Assembly (NCBI RefSeq): GCF_001424345.1 | Contig: NZ_LMPF01000008.1 | Coordinates: 1 to 64,000, forward strand | Source: Burkholderia sp. Leaf177 | GTDB lineage: Bacteria > Pseudomonadota > Gammaproteobacteria > Burkholderiales > Burkholderiaceae | DNA length: 64,000 bases | Reading direction: 5' to 3' | In this document: one piece after another, positions 35,330-44,483 of the stretch | Numbering within the stretch: the stretch's first letter is position 1 | Layout of the letters: every line of letters begins with the position of its first letter | Translations under genes and position numbers: made by a program | The notes under the pieces: generated by a model | Databases searched by the model: none | Told to the model about the DNA's origin: nothing | The model's input: the letters and a program-made list of their open reading frames with translations, nothing else

Positions 35330-35977
35330 ATGAAGCTCGAAACGCGCATGCTTTCCTCAATCAAACACCGCGCCAGCAGCGTGGTGTTGCGGCGTGACGT
35401 TGCAGGTCTGGGGAGCGCTTCCCAAGTTTCCGAATCGATCAAAGCGCTACTTGACAAAGGGGTCATCGCGCGGATTGGCAACGGGATCTACGCCAAATCC
35501 GTAAAGAACCCCGACACTGGAGAAGTCAGAATAATTGCCACCGCGGAGGACATTGCGGCGGAGGTCTTTCAAAAGTTGGGCGTGACCGTGCGCGTCACCC
35601 AAAACGGTTCGCCCAACGCAATTGAAGTGGATATTGGTTCGCACCGCATCAACCGGCGGTTGTCCATTGCGGGAAGGCCAGTCATTTACGTTCATCAGCG
35701 GCCTGGTAATCGGCTGCTGACAACGAGTTCGACGCGGCAGATTCCAACCAAGGGTGTGGCCCAATTTGTTGCGAGCCTTGCGCTTGAGCATCGGATCAGC
35801 TATCAACGCACCGCCGGCGACGAATGGGCCGAAACAATCACAAAACTGTCCGACGACACCGTTCAATCTGACGAGACCAGCAATCTTCTCGTTGCGCTCA
35901 AACGCGCCCGCAAATTGACCGACCATGAAATGGCCGCGCTGCTGATCAATCATCTGCGTGAAAAGCGCCGTGTTTGA
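35330..35977 (+). CDS. AbiEi/DUF6088-like winged-helix protein, probable antitoxin
   Basis: A 215-residue protein that looks like the DUF6088/AbiEi antitoxin group: an N-terminal winged helix (SSVVLRRDVAGLGSASQVSESIKALLDKGVIARIGNGIYAK) with the family wing motif RIGNGIYAK, then a basic central domain (RRLSIAGRPVIYVHQRPGNRLL). These proteins usually bind DNA and pair with AbiEii-type nucleotidyltransferase toxins. Here the downstream gene instead encodes a Fic protein and overlaps by 20 bp, so translation is coupled. It is inferred to be the antitoxin and operon repressor. A plain transcriptional regulator is the alternative. Confidence 0.65.
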   Translation: MKLETRMLSSIKHRASSVVLRRDVAGLGSASQVSESIKALLDKGVIARIGNGIYAKSVKNPDTGEVRIIATAEDIAAEVFQKLGVTVRVTQNGSPNAIEVDIGSHRINRRLSIAGRPVIYVHQRPGNRLLTTSSTRQIPTKGVAQFVASLALEHRISYQRTAGDEWAETITKLSDDTVQSDETSNLLVALKRARKLTDHEMAALLINHLREKRRV

Positions 35978-36698
35978 TCCATTCAGAGATTTCCATACCG
36001 CGGGTTACCTGCGTAATTTCGCGGGAGAGAAAGATCCCGACATCGTGAAAATGGCCGAACACGAGTTGTTCCGCGCCAACTTGCCGGACGCGGTGGGCTA
36101 CCTGGTACGGCGAAAGATCATCACGTACCCGGACTTTCTCAAGGTTCACGAGATTCTGTTCAAGGGCTTCTATCCTTGGGCGGGCAAGGACCGAATCCAG
36201 ATAGCTCCAGACCGTTCGATCAACAAGGGCGAAACCGTATTTGCCAGCCCGCCCGACGCGGTCAGAGCCGTGACGCACGGACTTCGTTTGGGGCAAGATG
36301 CTCCGAGCATGCGCGCCCGGCCGGGCGAAGTGATGGGCCTATTTGCGTTCGGTCATCCCTTCCTAGACGGTAACGGAAGAACAATGCTGCTCGTGCACGC
36401 CGAGTTATGCCGGCGCGCCGGCTTCTCCATTCTCTGGCAAAACACGAGCAAGGCTGCTTATCTGCGTGCGCTGACTCTGGAGATTGCATCGCCGGCAGAA
36501 CGTCCGCTCGATGCCTACCTGTTGCAGTTTGTCGGCGAAGTGCAAGAGAAGGAAGGATGGCTTCGGTCGGCGAATGCACTTCAGGGACTGGATGGCGGCA
36601 GAGCGCCGGATCAGATCGGCGGTGATTTCAGCGATCCGGCGGTTATCGCGCAGTATCGGCAGTTCGAACGTCAGCGAGGTTATGAACTGAAAGGGTGA
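35958..36698 (+). CDS. Fic/DOC-family AMP-transferase-like protein, probable toxin
   Basis: A 246-residue Fic protein with the complete active-site motif HPFLDGNGR (in FGHPFLDGNGRTMLLV), and upstream FKGFYPWAGKDRIQI, usual in Fic domains. Fic enzymes transfer AMP, or another nucleotide part, to target proteins such as gyrase. The start is a GTG inside the preceding gene (35958; a second in-frame GTG at 35970 is possible), without a strong ribosome site, which implies translational coupling. I see no inhibitory helix motif (S/T)xxxE(G/N) at the N-terminus of this protein, so inhibition would have to come from elsewhere, perhaps the upstream partner. Confidence 0.82.
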   Translation: MKSAVFDPFRDFHTAGYLRNFAGEKDPDIVKMAEHELFRANLPDAVGYLVRRKIITYPDFLKVHEILFKGFYPWAGKDRIQIAPDRSINKGETVFASPPDAVRAVTHGLRLGQDAPSMRARPGEVMGLFAFGHPFLDGNGRTMLLVHAELCRRAGFSILWQNTSKAAYLRALTLEIASPAERPLDAYLLQFVGEVQEKEGWLRSANALQGLDGGRAPDQIGGDFSDPAVIAQYRQFERQRGYELKG

Positions 36699-36751
36699 TG
36701 CTGCAAACTACGTTCAATCGTTACGCACCGCCCACTCACCGGAGACACACC

Positions 36752-37918
36752 TTGGCGCAAACAAAAATCCCCGCTGTCTACATGCGTGGCGGCACGAGCA
36801 AGGGCGTGTTTTTCCGTCACGACTGGTTGCCCGAAGACCCCGCTTTACGAGACCGCATCCTCATGCGCGTGATCGGCAGTCCCGACCCTTACGGCCAGCA
36901 TATCGACGGCATGGGCGGCGCCACGTCCAGCACCAGTAAGGTCGTGATCATCGGGCCATCGTCGCGTGAAGATTGCGACGTCGATTACCGGTTCGGGCAG
37001 GTCGCCATCGATAAACCCGTCGTCGACTGGTCCGGCAACTGCGGGAACCTGACATCGGCCGTGGGTCCGTTCGCGATAGCGCAAGGTCTCGTCGATGCCC
37101 CGCGCGACGGCTTCGCCATCGTCCGGATCTGGCAGGCCAACATCAACGCAAAGATCATCGCCCACGTCCCCATGCGCGACGGCGAAGTCGTGGAAGAAGG
37201 CGATTTCGAACTCGATGGCGTGACGTTTCCGGCAGCTGAAATCCGCATTGAATTCCTGGACCCGGCAGGCGATGGCGAAAGCCCGGATAACGCCATGTTC
37301 CCAACAGGAAACGCTTCGGACGTGTTGAACATACCGGACGTCGGCGACGTGGAAATGACGATGATCAACGCGGGCAATCCAGCCATTTTCATCGATGCCG
37401 CGGCCTTGGGCCTGGCCGGAAACGAACTCCAGCGCGACGTGAACGGCAACGCCGCGTTGCTTCAAAAAGCCGAGGCGATTCGCTCGCACGCGGCGGTCCG
37501 CATGGGCCTTGCAGCGACCGCCGGCGAAGCCACTCAGTCACGGCCGCACACGCCAAAACTTGCGTTCATCGCGAAGCCGGCCAGCTATGTGGCGTCGAGC
37601 GGCAAGCACATTGACGCAGCCACGCTCGACATCAACGCGCGCATTTTTTCGATGGGCAAGCTGCACCACGCAATGACCGGAACCGGCGCAGTCGCCATCG
37701 CGGTCGCGGCTGCCATTCCCGGCACGATGGTCAACCGGCTCGTGCCGGATTCGCACGGGTCGATCCGTTTCGGGCATCCATCGGGAAGCCTTGCGGTCGG
37801 TGCGGAAACCAGACAAATCAACGATGACTGGATTGTGACAAAAGCGATCATGAGCCGCAGCGCGCGCAGGTTGATGGAAGGGTTTGTGTTTGTCCCTTCT
37901 ACTGTCTTCAGTGCATGA
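36752..37918 (+). CDS. prpF: PrpF-family isomerase (2-methylaconitate isomerase-like)
   Basis: A 388-residue protein of the PrpF family (diaminopimelate-epimerase-like fold). I chose the TTG at 36752 because GGAGA lies six bases upstream and the protein then begins AQTKIPAVYMRGGTSKGVFF, matching the family N-terminus; the longer reading from 36695 adds 19 unlikely residues and overlaps the Fic gene. Other family stretches are DGMGGATSSTSKVVI, DWSGNCGNLTSAVGPFAI and HHAMTGTGAVAIAVAA. PrpF isomerises trans- to cis-2-methylaconitate in the AcnD branch of the methylcitrate cycle. No prpB, prpC or acnD is nearby, so a different unsaturated tricarboxylate (for example 4-oxalomesaconate) is possible. 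Confidence 0.8.
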   Translation: MAQTKIPAVYMRGGTSKGVFFRHDWLPEDPALRDRILMRVIGSPDPYGQHIDGMGGATSSTSKVVIIGPSSREDCDVDYRFGQVAIDKPVVDWSGNCGNLTSAVGPFAIAQGLVDAPRDGFAIVRIWQANINAKIIAHVPMRDGEVVEEGDFELDGVTFPAAEIRIEFLDPAGDGESPDNAMFPTGNASDVLNIPDVGDVEMTMINAGNPAIFIDAAALGLAGNELQRDVNGNAALLQKAEAIRSHAAVRMGLAATAGEATQSRPHTPKLAFIAKPASYVASSGKHIDAATLDINARIFSMGKLHHAMTGTGAVAIAVAAAIPGTMVNRLVPDSHGSIRFGHPSGSLAVGAETRQINDDWIVTKAIMSRSARRLMEGFVFVPSTVFSA

Positions 37919-38225
37919 ACGACGCCTCAAAATCCGGTCATCCTTTCACCATTAGGTTGCCTAAGCATTACCTAATTACCTGATCTACGTCGTCTACACG
38001 AAGATCTCCGGCATCGCCCCATGCCGATAACATCAATTAAAACCGCGCCATTTATTTTTGATTTTTATCGGCGGCGCTTTCCAATATTTTCCTCTTACGA
38101 TCAGCCATAGCGTGGTTGAGGCATCGACTCGTTCAATCCCCCGCCCGACGCCGCCCAAGGCAAATCGCTCGCTAAACGCGCGTTTCCTGCTTGATCCCTC
38201 TGCAACGCCCAGGAAAATATCGCTC
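37919..38225. other. Intergenic region before the secreted propeller gene
   Basis: About 300 bases, the first half A+T-rich (TAATTACC-type repeats near 37965), probably hold the promoter of the downstream secreted-protein gene. The downstream frame stays open back to 38058, but that part lacks a ribosome site. No terminator hairpin after the PrpF gene was recognised. Confidence 0.5.
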
Positions 38226-40181
38226 ATGGTCATAACACGCCTTCGCACCGTCCGCGTCCTTTTCACTGCGCTCGTGCTGCTCGCCTCGATTGCGCGCCCG
38301 GCTGCCGCGCAGTACTCGATCGACTGGGTCGCGAATACCTATGGAACAGGCTCTACGTACGTAGGCAACGGCGCCCGATCCATGTGGATCGCGTCCGAAG
38401 GCATCGTTTATACGGCATCGCTCTGGGATGAGAACGAAGGCGGAATTGCGATCTACCAAAATCGCCAGAATGCGGGTTCCATCGGCATACACAACGAGTT
38501 CCAAGGCAGTGCGATCACTGGCAACGCGACCTCGATTTTTGCAGCGATGCAATACGACCGGAACAAAGGCAGCGGCTACGTTGGCCGATACAACCGCACG
38601 ACCAAGACCCAGGACTTCACGATCGCCGTCAGCGCGACCACGACCGAAAAGCGTGCCGATGTCATCACGGGACTCGCCACCGCCGGCGCCCTGCTCTACG
38701 CGAGCGACTTCCCCGGCAATCGCGTGCGCGTGTTCACCATCGACGGCGTCTGGCAACGCGATATCAACGTGACGGGCCCGGGCGCGCTTGCCATCGATAC
38801 CGCCGGCAACCTGTGGGTCGCGCAGAAAAACGCGGGCGTCATTCTGGAGTTCAGTCCTACCGGCGCCACGATGAACACGATCCAGATGGCCGCGACGTCG
38901 CGTCCGTCAGCGCTTTATTTCGATCCAACCAACGGACAACTCATGGTCGGCGATCAGGGTCCCGACATGAACATCAAGCTCTACCAGACATCGGGCAGCC
39001 CCGTTCAATCCGGCACGTTCGGCATTCAGGGCGGTTATCTGGACACCACCTCGGGCATCAAAGGCCAGGTCGGCGACCGGCGATTCACGCGCGTGGTGGG
39101 AATTGGAAAAGACGCAGCCGGCAACCTCTACGTCCTCAGCAATCCGTGGGGCGGAACCTGGGACCTCGCGCGCAATGGCAACACGGATATCTACGTCTAC
39201 GACGCGTCGAGCATCCTGCGATGGAGACTTCAAGCGCTCAACTTCGAGGGCAACGGCGCGCCGGACCCGGGCACGGACGGCGCTTATCTCTATGGCGGTT
39301 TCAACGTCTACACCGGCACGGCCGGAGGTACGTTCGTGGCCAACACGGTGAATCCGTTCGACTATCCGGCCGACCCGCGGATCGATATCAACGATACCCA
39401 ACGCGGCCAGCATTTCGCGCAACTCGCAACCGTTGGAGCCAACAGGATCATGGTCGCGGCAGGCCAGAATCCGGGCGTGTTCAATTTCTATCATTTCAAC
39501 GCGGCGAATGGTTACATCGCGATTCCGGATGGATCGCTGCCCGGCGCGCTGTTCAATTCGAGCACATTGATCACGGGCGGTTTTTCCCTCGATAGCAACG
39601 CGAACGTGTGGGCAGGTCCGGACAGGACGAACCGCATTTATTTTTATCCGCTGACCGGCTTCAATGCCGACGGCAAACCCTCGTGGGGACCGGGCTTTGC
39701 GTACGCCACGCCGAGGTCCGTCCTGCCGCTTACTCGAATCATCTATCTCGCCGACAGCGACACCTTGATCCTCGCGCAAGGCATCATTGGCAGCGCGGAC
39801 TGGACATCCATAGGTACGCGTATCGAGGTCTATCACGGCTGGCGCGCGGGCAATCAAAAAGCGCCGAGCCCGGTAATCACGCTCACGACCGCAAATCCCA
39901 AATCAATCGCGGCCGCAGGCAATTACCTGTTCGTCGGATATGTGCATTCGGTGCCGAACATCGACGCGTTCAATCTCTCGACCGGCAGCCTCGACATGAC
40001 ATTCACCAACAGCAATCCCGGTAACGTGGACGTGGGCAACGACGTGGATTCCATGTATGGCCTGAGGGCGTATTTGCGCTCGACCGGCGAGTACGTCGTG
40101 ACCAAGGACAACTACAACGAGTCGAGCATCATTGTTTATAGATGGACGCCGGGGGCCGTTGCGAACGCCGCTAAACCTTAG
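38226..40181 (+). CDS. Secreted propeller-like protein of unknown function
   Basis: A 651-residue exported protein. The ATG at 38226 follows AGGAAA and opens a clean signal peptide (hydrophobic VLFTALVLLASIARPAAA, cleavage before Q). The mature part is rich in Gly, Asn and Tyr, with repeated short strands such as GALAIDTAGNLWVAQKNAG, DAAGNLYVLSNPWGG and SLDSNANVWAGPDRTN, which resemble NHL/SMP-30-type beta-propeller blades. There are no membrane helices or anchoring motifs. It may be a periplasmic or extracellular binding protein or lactonase-like protein; no catalytic residues are evident. Its 3' end overlaps the convergent small gene by 11 bp. Confidence 0.6.
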   Translation: MVITRLRTVRVLFTALVLLASIARPAAAQYSIDWVANTYGTGSTYVGNGARSMWIASEGIVYTASLWDENEGGIAIYQNRQNAGSIGIHNEFQGSAITGNATSIFAAMQYDRNKGSGYVGRYNRTTKTQDFTIAVSATTTEKRADVITGLATAGALLYASDFPGNRVRVFTIDGVWQRDINVTGPGALAIDTAGNLWVAQKNAGVILEFSPTGATMNTIQMAATSRPSALYFDPTNGQLMVGDQGPDMNIKLYQTSGSPVQSGTFGIQGGYLDTTSGIKGQVGDRRFTRVVGIGKDAAGNLYVLSNPWGGTWDLARNGNTDIYVYDASSILRWRLQALNFEGNGAPDPGTDGAYLYGGFNVYTGTAGGTFVANTVNPFDYPADPRIDINDTQRGQHFAQLATVGANRIMVAAGQNPGVFNFYHFNAANGYIAIPDGSLPGALFNSSTLITGGFSLDSNANVWAGPDRTNRIYFYPLTGFNADGKPSWGPGFAYATPRSVLPLTRIIYLADSDTLILAQGIIGSADWTSIGTRIEVYHGWRAGNQKAPSPVITLTTANPKSIAAAGNYLFVGYVHSVPNIDAFNLSTGSLDMTFTNSNPGNVDVGNDVDSMYGLRAYLRSTGEYVVTKDNYNESSIIVYRWTPGAVANAAKP

Positions 40182-40590
40182 CCGGCGGCTGCGGATTGTT
40201 TGCCGGATTGGTGTCGATCTTGACGACACGCTCGATGCCAGGCTCATCCGCAAGCGCCGATAATCCCGATTGCAACGAGTCGGCGATTTGCGCGGCATAG
40301 ACATCCGCGCCGTCCACATACACCGTGAACGATCGCAGATATTTGGCCTTTTTCTCCGGATTCTCGATCGTGTCCTTGGTCCACTGGTACAGCGGATAGT
40401 TATCGCGGCCGAGTTTTTCCGCTTCTTCCACGTAGCCGGCAAACGCGTCGTATTGGCACATCAAAGATGCATTGTGCCGGCGCAACACGTCATGTAAAGA
40501 CGCGGGCGTGTTCTGCGGATCGTCGCGCAAGGTCGTGGCGAGTTCGGATGAAACGTTGATCCGGACCTGGTACAGCCATGTGTCGCTCAT
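40171..40590 (-). CDS. Small conserved-looking cytoplasmic protein, kinase-linked
   Basis: A 139-residue protein starting at the ATG at 40590, which follows GAGGAAAC; an upstream in-frame ATG would overlap the kinase stop region. It has no signal peptide or membrane helix. I recognise no family. Visible features are a helical first half (LHDVLRRHNASLMCQYDAFAGYVEEAEK) and a beta-like second half ending NPQPPAKV. It is encoded only 15 bp behind the PAS hybrid kinase, so it is co-transcribed and may act with it, but nothing in the sequence says how. Confidence 0.6.
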   Translation of the reverse strand: MSDTWLYQVRINVSSELATTLRDDPQNTPASLHDVLRRHNASLMCQYDAFAGYVEEAEKLGRDNYPLYQWTKDTIENPEKKAKYLRSFTVYVDGADVYAAQIADSLQSGLSALADEPGIERVVKIDTNPANNPQPPAKV

Positions 40591-40605
40591 GTTTCCTCGC
40601 TTCAT

Positions 40606-42522
40606 TCAAGTTGCCGTGCGCAAAACCTGGGCAAGGTCGGCCAGCCGATACGGCTTGGTGATGAACGTGAACGCATCGGTCGAGCCATGTTGTTCTTTCA
40701 GCATGGGCAGCGGATAACCCGAAGCCAGCACGACCTTCAACCGGGGCAAAAGCGCACGTGCCGTGCGCGCAAGCTCTACGCCGTGCATGCCTTGCGGCAT
40801 CACGACGTCGGTGAACAGAATCGAAATATTACTGCTCCGGTTAAGCAGTTCCAGCGCTTCCTTGGCGTTGTTCGCCGTCAAAACCTGATACCCGATCGAC
40901 CTGCACAACTCCGCGCCGATATCGAGCACGTCCGGTTCGTCATCGACCATGAGAATCATCTCTTGCGATGCCGCCAGCGCGCCTTTCGACTCTGCAGCGT
41001 CATGCGCGATGGCCGGCAGATACAGCCGGATTGTCGTGCCGCGCCCTTCCTTGCTGTCGATCCGCACTTCGCCGCCCGACTGCGCAATGAAACCATACAC
41101 CTGGCTCAAGCCGAGTCCCGACCCTTTGCCGATTTCCTTGGTTGTGAAGAACGGCTCGAACGCACGCGAAATCACCGTGTCCGACATGCCCGATCCAGTA
41201 TCCGTCACGTTGACCACGACGAATTCGCCGGCTTTCAGCGCGCCCACGTCGCCGTCCTTCAAATCGACGTTGTTCGCCGAGACGACGATCTTCCCGCCAT
41301 CGGGCATTGCATCGCGCGCGTTGACCACCAGGTTCAGCAATGCGGCCTCGAAGCGCGCGACATCGATTGCGACCATCCGCAAGTCTGGCGCATAAGCAAA
41401 GTCGATTTCAATACCCGAATTACCCGCACGCTTGAGCACGGCTTCGAAACCTGCGATCACCACATTCAGATCGCAATTCTGGACCTGCAGCGGCTGCTTG
41501 CGCGCAAACGACAAAAGCTGCTGCGTGAGCGTTGCCCCGCGTTCGACGGCGCGGCGCATCGTATCGAGAATCCGGACGTCCGACGGATTGCTCAAACGCA
41601 TGGTCAGGATATCCATGCTGCTCGATAAAACCGTCAGCAGATTATTGAAATCATGCGCAATACCGCCGGTCAGCTGCCCGACCGCTTCCATCTTTTGCGA
41701 CTGGAACAGCGCCGCGTTGACACGCTCGAGTGCTTCGGCTGCAAGCTTGCGCTCGGTGACATCGCGTGTGATCTTGGCGAAGCCGATCAGTTGATGGTGA
41801 TCGTCGTGGACTGCATCGACCACGACATGCGCCCAGAACCGCGTGCCATCTTTCCTGACGCGCCAGCTTTCCTGCTCGAATCTTCCCTCCGATGCCGCCA
41901 CCGAAAGCGTTCGCGCGGGAAACCCGGCTTCGCGATCTTCCGGCGTATAAAAGCAGGAAAAGTGCTTGCCCACGATCTCGTCGTGCGTATATCCCTTGAT
42001 GCGCTCCGCGCCCGGATTCCAGTTCGTGACCAGCCCCTGCGGCGACAACATGTAGATGGCGTAATCCGTTACGCCTTGCACGAGCAGGCGGAATCGTTCT
42101 TCGCTTCCGCGCAGGGCTTCCTCGGCCGCCTTGCGCTCGGTGATATCGCGCGTGACCTTGGCATAACCAACCAGATTGCCTCCGGGATCGCGGATCGGAT
42201 CGATCACCACGTTCGCCCAGAAACACGTGCCGTCCTTGCGCACGCGCCAACCCTCGTCCTCGAACCGGCCTTCTTCGCGCGCCGTGCGCAGCGCGCGAAG
42301 CGGTTTGTTCGACTGCTGGTCTTCCGGTGTATAGAAAACAGAAAAGTGCTGGCCGATGATCTCGCTCGCAGCGTAGCCCTTGAAGCGTTGCGCGCCCGCG
42401 TTCCAGCTGTTGATGCGGCCGTTCAGGTCGAGCATGTAGATTGCGTAGTCGCTGACGTTGCTCACCAGCAGCTCGAAGCGCCTTTCATCGGAAAAGTCGC
42501 CGATGGTTTCTTGGGTTGTCAT
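40606..42522 (-). CDS. PAS-PAS hybrid sensor histidine kinase with C-terminal receiver
   Basis: A 638-residue soluble hybrid kinase. Two tandem PAS/PAC domains (about residues 10-135 and 140-260) are near repeats of one another: YAIYMLDLNGRINSWNAGAQRFKGY and YAIYMLSPQGLVTNWNPGAERIKGY. Next come the phosphoacceptor segment GGIAHDFNNLLTVLSS (His near 292), a HATPase (LVVNARDAMPDGG, KGSGLGLSQVYGF) and a receiver (LMVDDEPDV, phosphoacceptor Asp in LFTDVVMP, Lys in ITKPYR). There is no membrane helix, so it senses a cytoplasmic signal, possibly light, oxygen or redox through a PAS cofactor. No DNA-binding partner is encoded next to it. Confidence 0.9.
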   Translation of the reverse strand: MTTQETIGDFSDERRFELLVSNVSDYAIYMLDLNGRINSWNAGAQRFKGYAASEIIGQHFSVFYTPEDQQSNKPLRALRTAREEGRFEDEGWRVRKDGTCFWANVVIDPIRDPGGNLVGYAKVTRDITERKAAEEALRGSEERFRLLVQGVTDYAIYMLSPQGLVTNWNPGAERIKGYTHDEIVGKHFSCFYTPEDREAGFPARTLSVAASEGRFEQESWRVRKDGTRFWAHVVVDAVHDDHHQLIGFAKITRDVTERKLAAEALERVNAALFQSQKMEAVGQLTGGIAHDFNNLLTVLSSSMDILTMRLSNPSDVRILDTMRRAVERGATLTQQLLSFARKQPLQVQNCDLNVVIAGFEAVLKRAGNSGIEIDFAYAPDLRMVAIDVARFEAALLNLVVNARDAMPDGGKIVVSANNVDLKDGDVGALKAGEFVVVNVTDTGSGMSDTVISRAFEPFFTTKEIGKGSGLGLSQVYGFIAQSGGEVRIDSKEGRGTTIRLYLPAIAHDAAESKGALAASQEMILMVDDEPDVLDIGAELCRSIGYQVLTANNAKEALELLNRSSNISILFTDVVMPQGMHGVELARTARALLPRLKVVLASGYPLPMLKEQHGSTDAFTFITKPYRLADLAQVLRTAT

Positions 42523-42678
42523 TTGATGGATCTTCAGGTGAACGAATCTGGCGGAGCGCGTTGTGCCCGAGCCCGGCTATCGACATAAGTTAGACGCGTA
42601 ATCATAGACCTATAAATCGGCTGCCACCGTGGTCTACAAAGATGCTCAGGCCACGCCCGCCGTTTTCGATGTAAGATA

Positions 42679-42694
42679 CTGTATATCCATACAG
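42679..42694. promoter_or_regulatory. LexA (SOS) box upstream of dinB
   Basis: CTGTATATCCATACAG matches the SOS consensus CTGT-N8-ACAG exactly and is nearly a full palindrome. It lies 34 bases before the dinB start, where a bound LexA would block the promoter. It implies that dinB and the alkB-type gene behind it are induced by DNA damage. Confidence 0.9.
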
Positions 42695-42728
42695 TCATTG
42701 ATGTCATGTCCGATTCTGGAGCGCTGTC

Positions 42729-43883
42729 TTGACCACGCGCCACATCGCGCATCTCGACATGGACGCGTTCTACGCGTCCGTCGAACTGTTGCGTTATCCC
42801 GAACTGCGCGGCCAGCCCGTTGTGATTGGCGGCGGAAGGAACGCCACGCCCGAAACCCTGCCCGACGGCAGCCGCCGTTTCGTCCGGCTGCGCGACTACG
42901 CTGGCCGTGGCGTGGTGACAACCTCGACCTATGAAGCACGAGCGTTCGGCGTGTTCTCGGCCATGGGCATGATGAAAGCCGCGCAGCTCGCGCCAGACGC
43001 CATTCTGCTCCCCACGGATTTCGATTCGTACCGGCATTATTCGCGGCTCTTCAAGGCGGCAGTCGCCACGTTCACCTCGCAAATCGAAAACCGCGGTATC
43101 GATGAAATCTATATCGACCTGACGGATCTTCCGGGCGATCCCGCCGAAACTGCGGCGCGCATCAAGCAGGCTGTGCGCGACGCAACCGCGCTGTCATGTT
43201 CGATCAGCGTTGCGCCGAACAAGCTGCTGGCGAAAATCGGCTCGGAACTGGACAAGCCTGACGGCCTTACCATCCTCACCGAAGCCGATATCCCGTTGCG
43301 GATCTGGCCGCTGGCGGTACGCAAGGTCAATGGCATCGGGCCGAAAGCGACGGAAAAGCTGGCGTCGATCGGTATAGAAACCGTCGGCGACCTGGCGCGC
43401 GCCGATCCGGAACTGCTTCAGGCCACCTTCGGGCGAAGCTATTCGGCGTGGCTCGTGGAAGTGGCGCAAGGCGTGGACGAACGGCCGGTCGTCGTCAGTT
43501 CCGAGCCCAAGTCGATGAGCCGTGAAACCACGTTCGAGCGCGACCTGCATCCGCGCCAGGATCGCAGCACGTTGTCGGCGGCGTTCACGGATTTATGCAC
43601 GCGTGTAGCGGACGACCTGCGGCGTAAAGGCTACGAAGGCCGTACGGTCGGCATCAAGCTGCGCTACAACGATTTCAGCACGGTTACGCGCGACCTGACG
43701 GTGCCGGCGCCCACCGCCGACGCCACGGAGATCCGCCGCGCCGCGACCGAATGCCTGCGGCGCGTGCCGCTCGACCGGCGTTTGCGGTTGCTCGGCGTGC
43801 GCGTGACGGCGCTGGTTCCGGCGGGATCGTACATAGCCGGGTCGGTCGCCGTTCAGGGCGAATTGCCGTTCTCGGCGGATTGA
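42729..43883 (+). CDS. dinB: DNA polymerase IV (Y-family translesion polymerase)
   Basis: A 384-residue Y-family polymerase. It starts at a TTG (42729) preceded by GGAG; no in-frame ATG fits, and the protein begins with the family opening HIAHLDMDAFYASVE, which carries catalytic Asp residues. It has YEARAFGVFSAMGMMKAAQ, the second catalytic segment IDEIYIDLT, the helix-hairpin-helix NGIGPKATEKLASIGIETVGDL and a little-finger domain. The C-terminus QGELPF fits the beta-clamp binding pattern QxxLxF. A perfect LexA box precedes it. The alkB-type gene begins 9 bp after its stop, so it forms a damage-induced repair operon. Confidence 0.94.
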   Translation: MTTRHIAHLDMDAFYASVELLRYPELRGQPVVIGGGRNATPETLPDGSRRFVRLRDYAGRGVVTTSTYEARAFGVFSAMGMMKAAQLAPDAILLPTDFDSYRHYSRLFKAAVATFTSQIENRGIDEIYIDLTDLPGDPAETAARIKQAVRDATALSCSISVAPNKLLAKIGSELDKPDGLTILTEADIPLRIWPLAVRKVNGIGPKATEKLASIGIETVGDLARADPELLQATFGRSYSAWLVEVAQGVDERPVVVSSEPKSMSRETTFERDLHPRQDRSTLSAAFTDLCTRVADDLRRKGYEGRTVGIKLRYNDFSTVTRDLTVPAPTADATEIRRAATECLRRVPLDRRLRLLGVRVTALVPAGSYIAGSVAVQGELPFSAD

Positions 43884-43892
43884 GGAGGCATC

Positions 43893-44483
43893 GTGTATCA
43901 GAACGATCTGTTCGATCCCGCACCGCTCGATCTCATCGACGACACAGAGTGCGGGATTCGTTATCTGCCAGACGTGATTCCGGCCGCGACGGCCGAAGCG
44001 TGGTTCGAGCAAGCGCTGGACGGCGTGATCTGGAACAACCAGCGCCGCATGATGTATGAGCGCGAAGTCGATGTGCCGCGTCTGATGGCGCATTTTTCGC
44101 TCGATGCGGCCGATTTGCCGAAGCCGCTGCTGCAGGCCGCCGAGCAGGTTCGATCAACCGTGGGCGCGGCGTTCAACAGCGTCGGGCTGAATTTGTATCG
44201 CGATGGCAATGACAGCGTCGCACCGCACAACGATCACACCAAGGGTCTGGTGCCGAAAGCGCCCATCGCCATTCTTTCGCTCGGCGCCACGCGCCGCATG
44301 AGCATCCGCGCGAAATCAGGCAAAGGTCGCACGCTCAACGTGGACCTGCATGCCGGGAGCGTGCTCGTGATGAGTTACGCGTCGCAATTCACGCACAATC
44401 ACGGCATTCCGAAATTGAGCGAAGTGTCAGGCCCGCGCATCAGCCTGGCATTTCGCTGTCTGACGCATCAAGCGGCGAGTTAA
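43893..44483 (+). CDS. alkB: AlkB-family 2-oxoglutarate/Fe(II) dioxygenase, DNA alkylation repair
   Basis: A 196-residue dioxygenase starting at a GTG with GGAGG directly upstream. The iron ligands are His112 and Asp114 in PHNDHTKG, with the distal His in FTHNHGIPK; the 2-oxoglutarate and substrate arginines are in GPRISLAFR (Arg182 and Arg188, the six-residue spacing of AlkB). [16 protein letters not shown] is the usual AlkB wording (LNxYxxGxDxxxxHxD). It would remove methyl groups from 1-methyladenine and 3-methylcytosine in DNA. It follows dinB by 9 bp under the same LexA box. The stop codon overlaps that of the convergent chemoreceptor gene by 4 bp. Confidence 0.9.
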   Translation: MYQNDLFDPAPLDLIDDTECGIRYLPDVIPAATAEAWFEQALDGVIWNNQRRMMYEREVDVPRLMAHFSLDAADLPKPLLQAAEQVRSTVGAAFNSVGLNLYRDGNDSVAPHNDHTKGLVPKAPIAILSLGATRRMSIRAKSGKGRTLNVDLHAGSVLVMSYASQFTHNHGIPKLSEVSGPRISLAFRCLTHQAAS

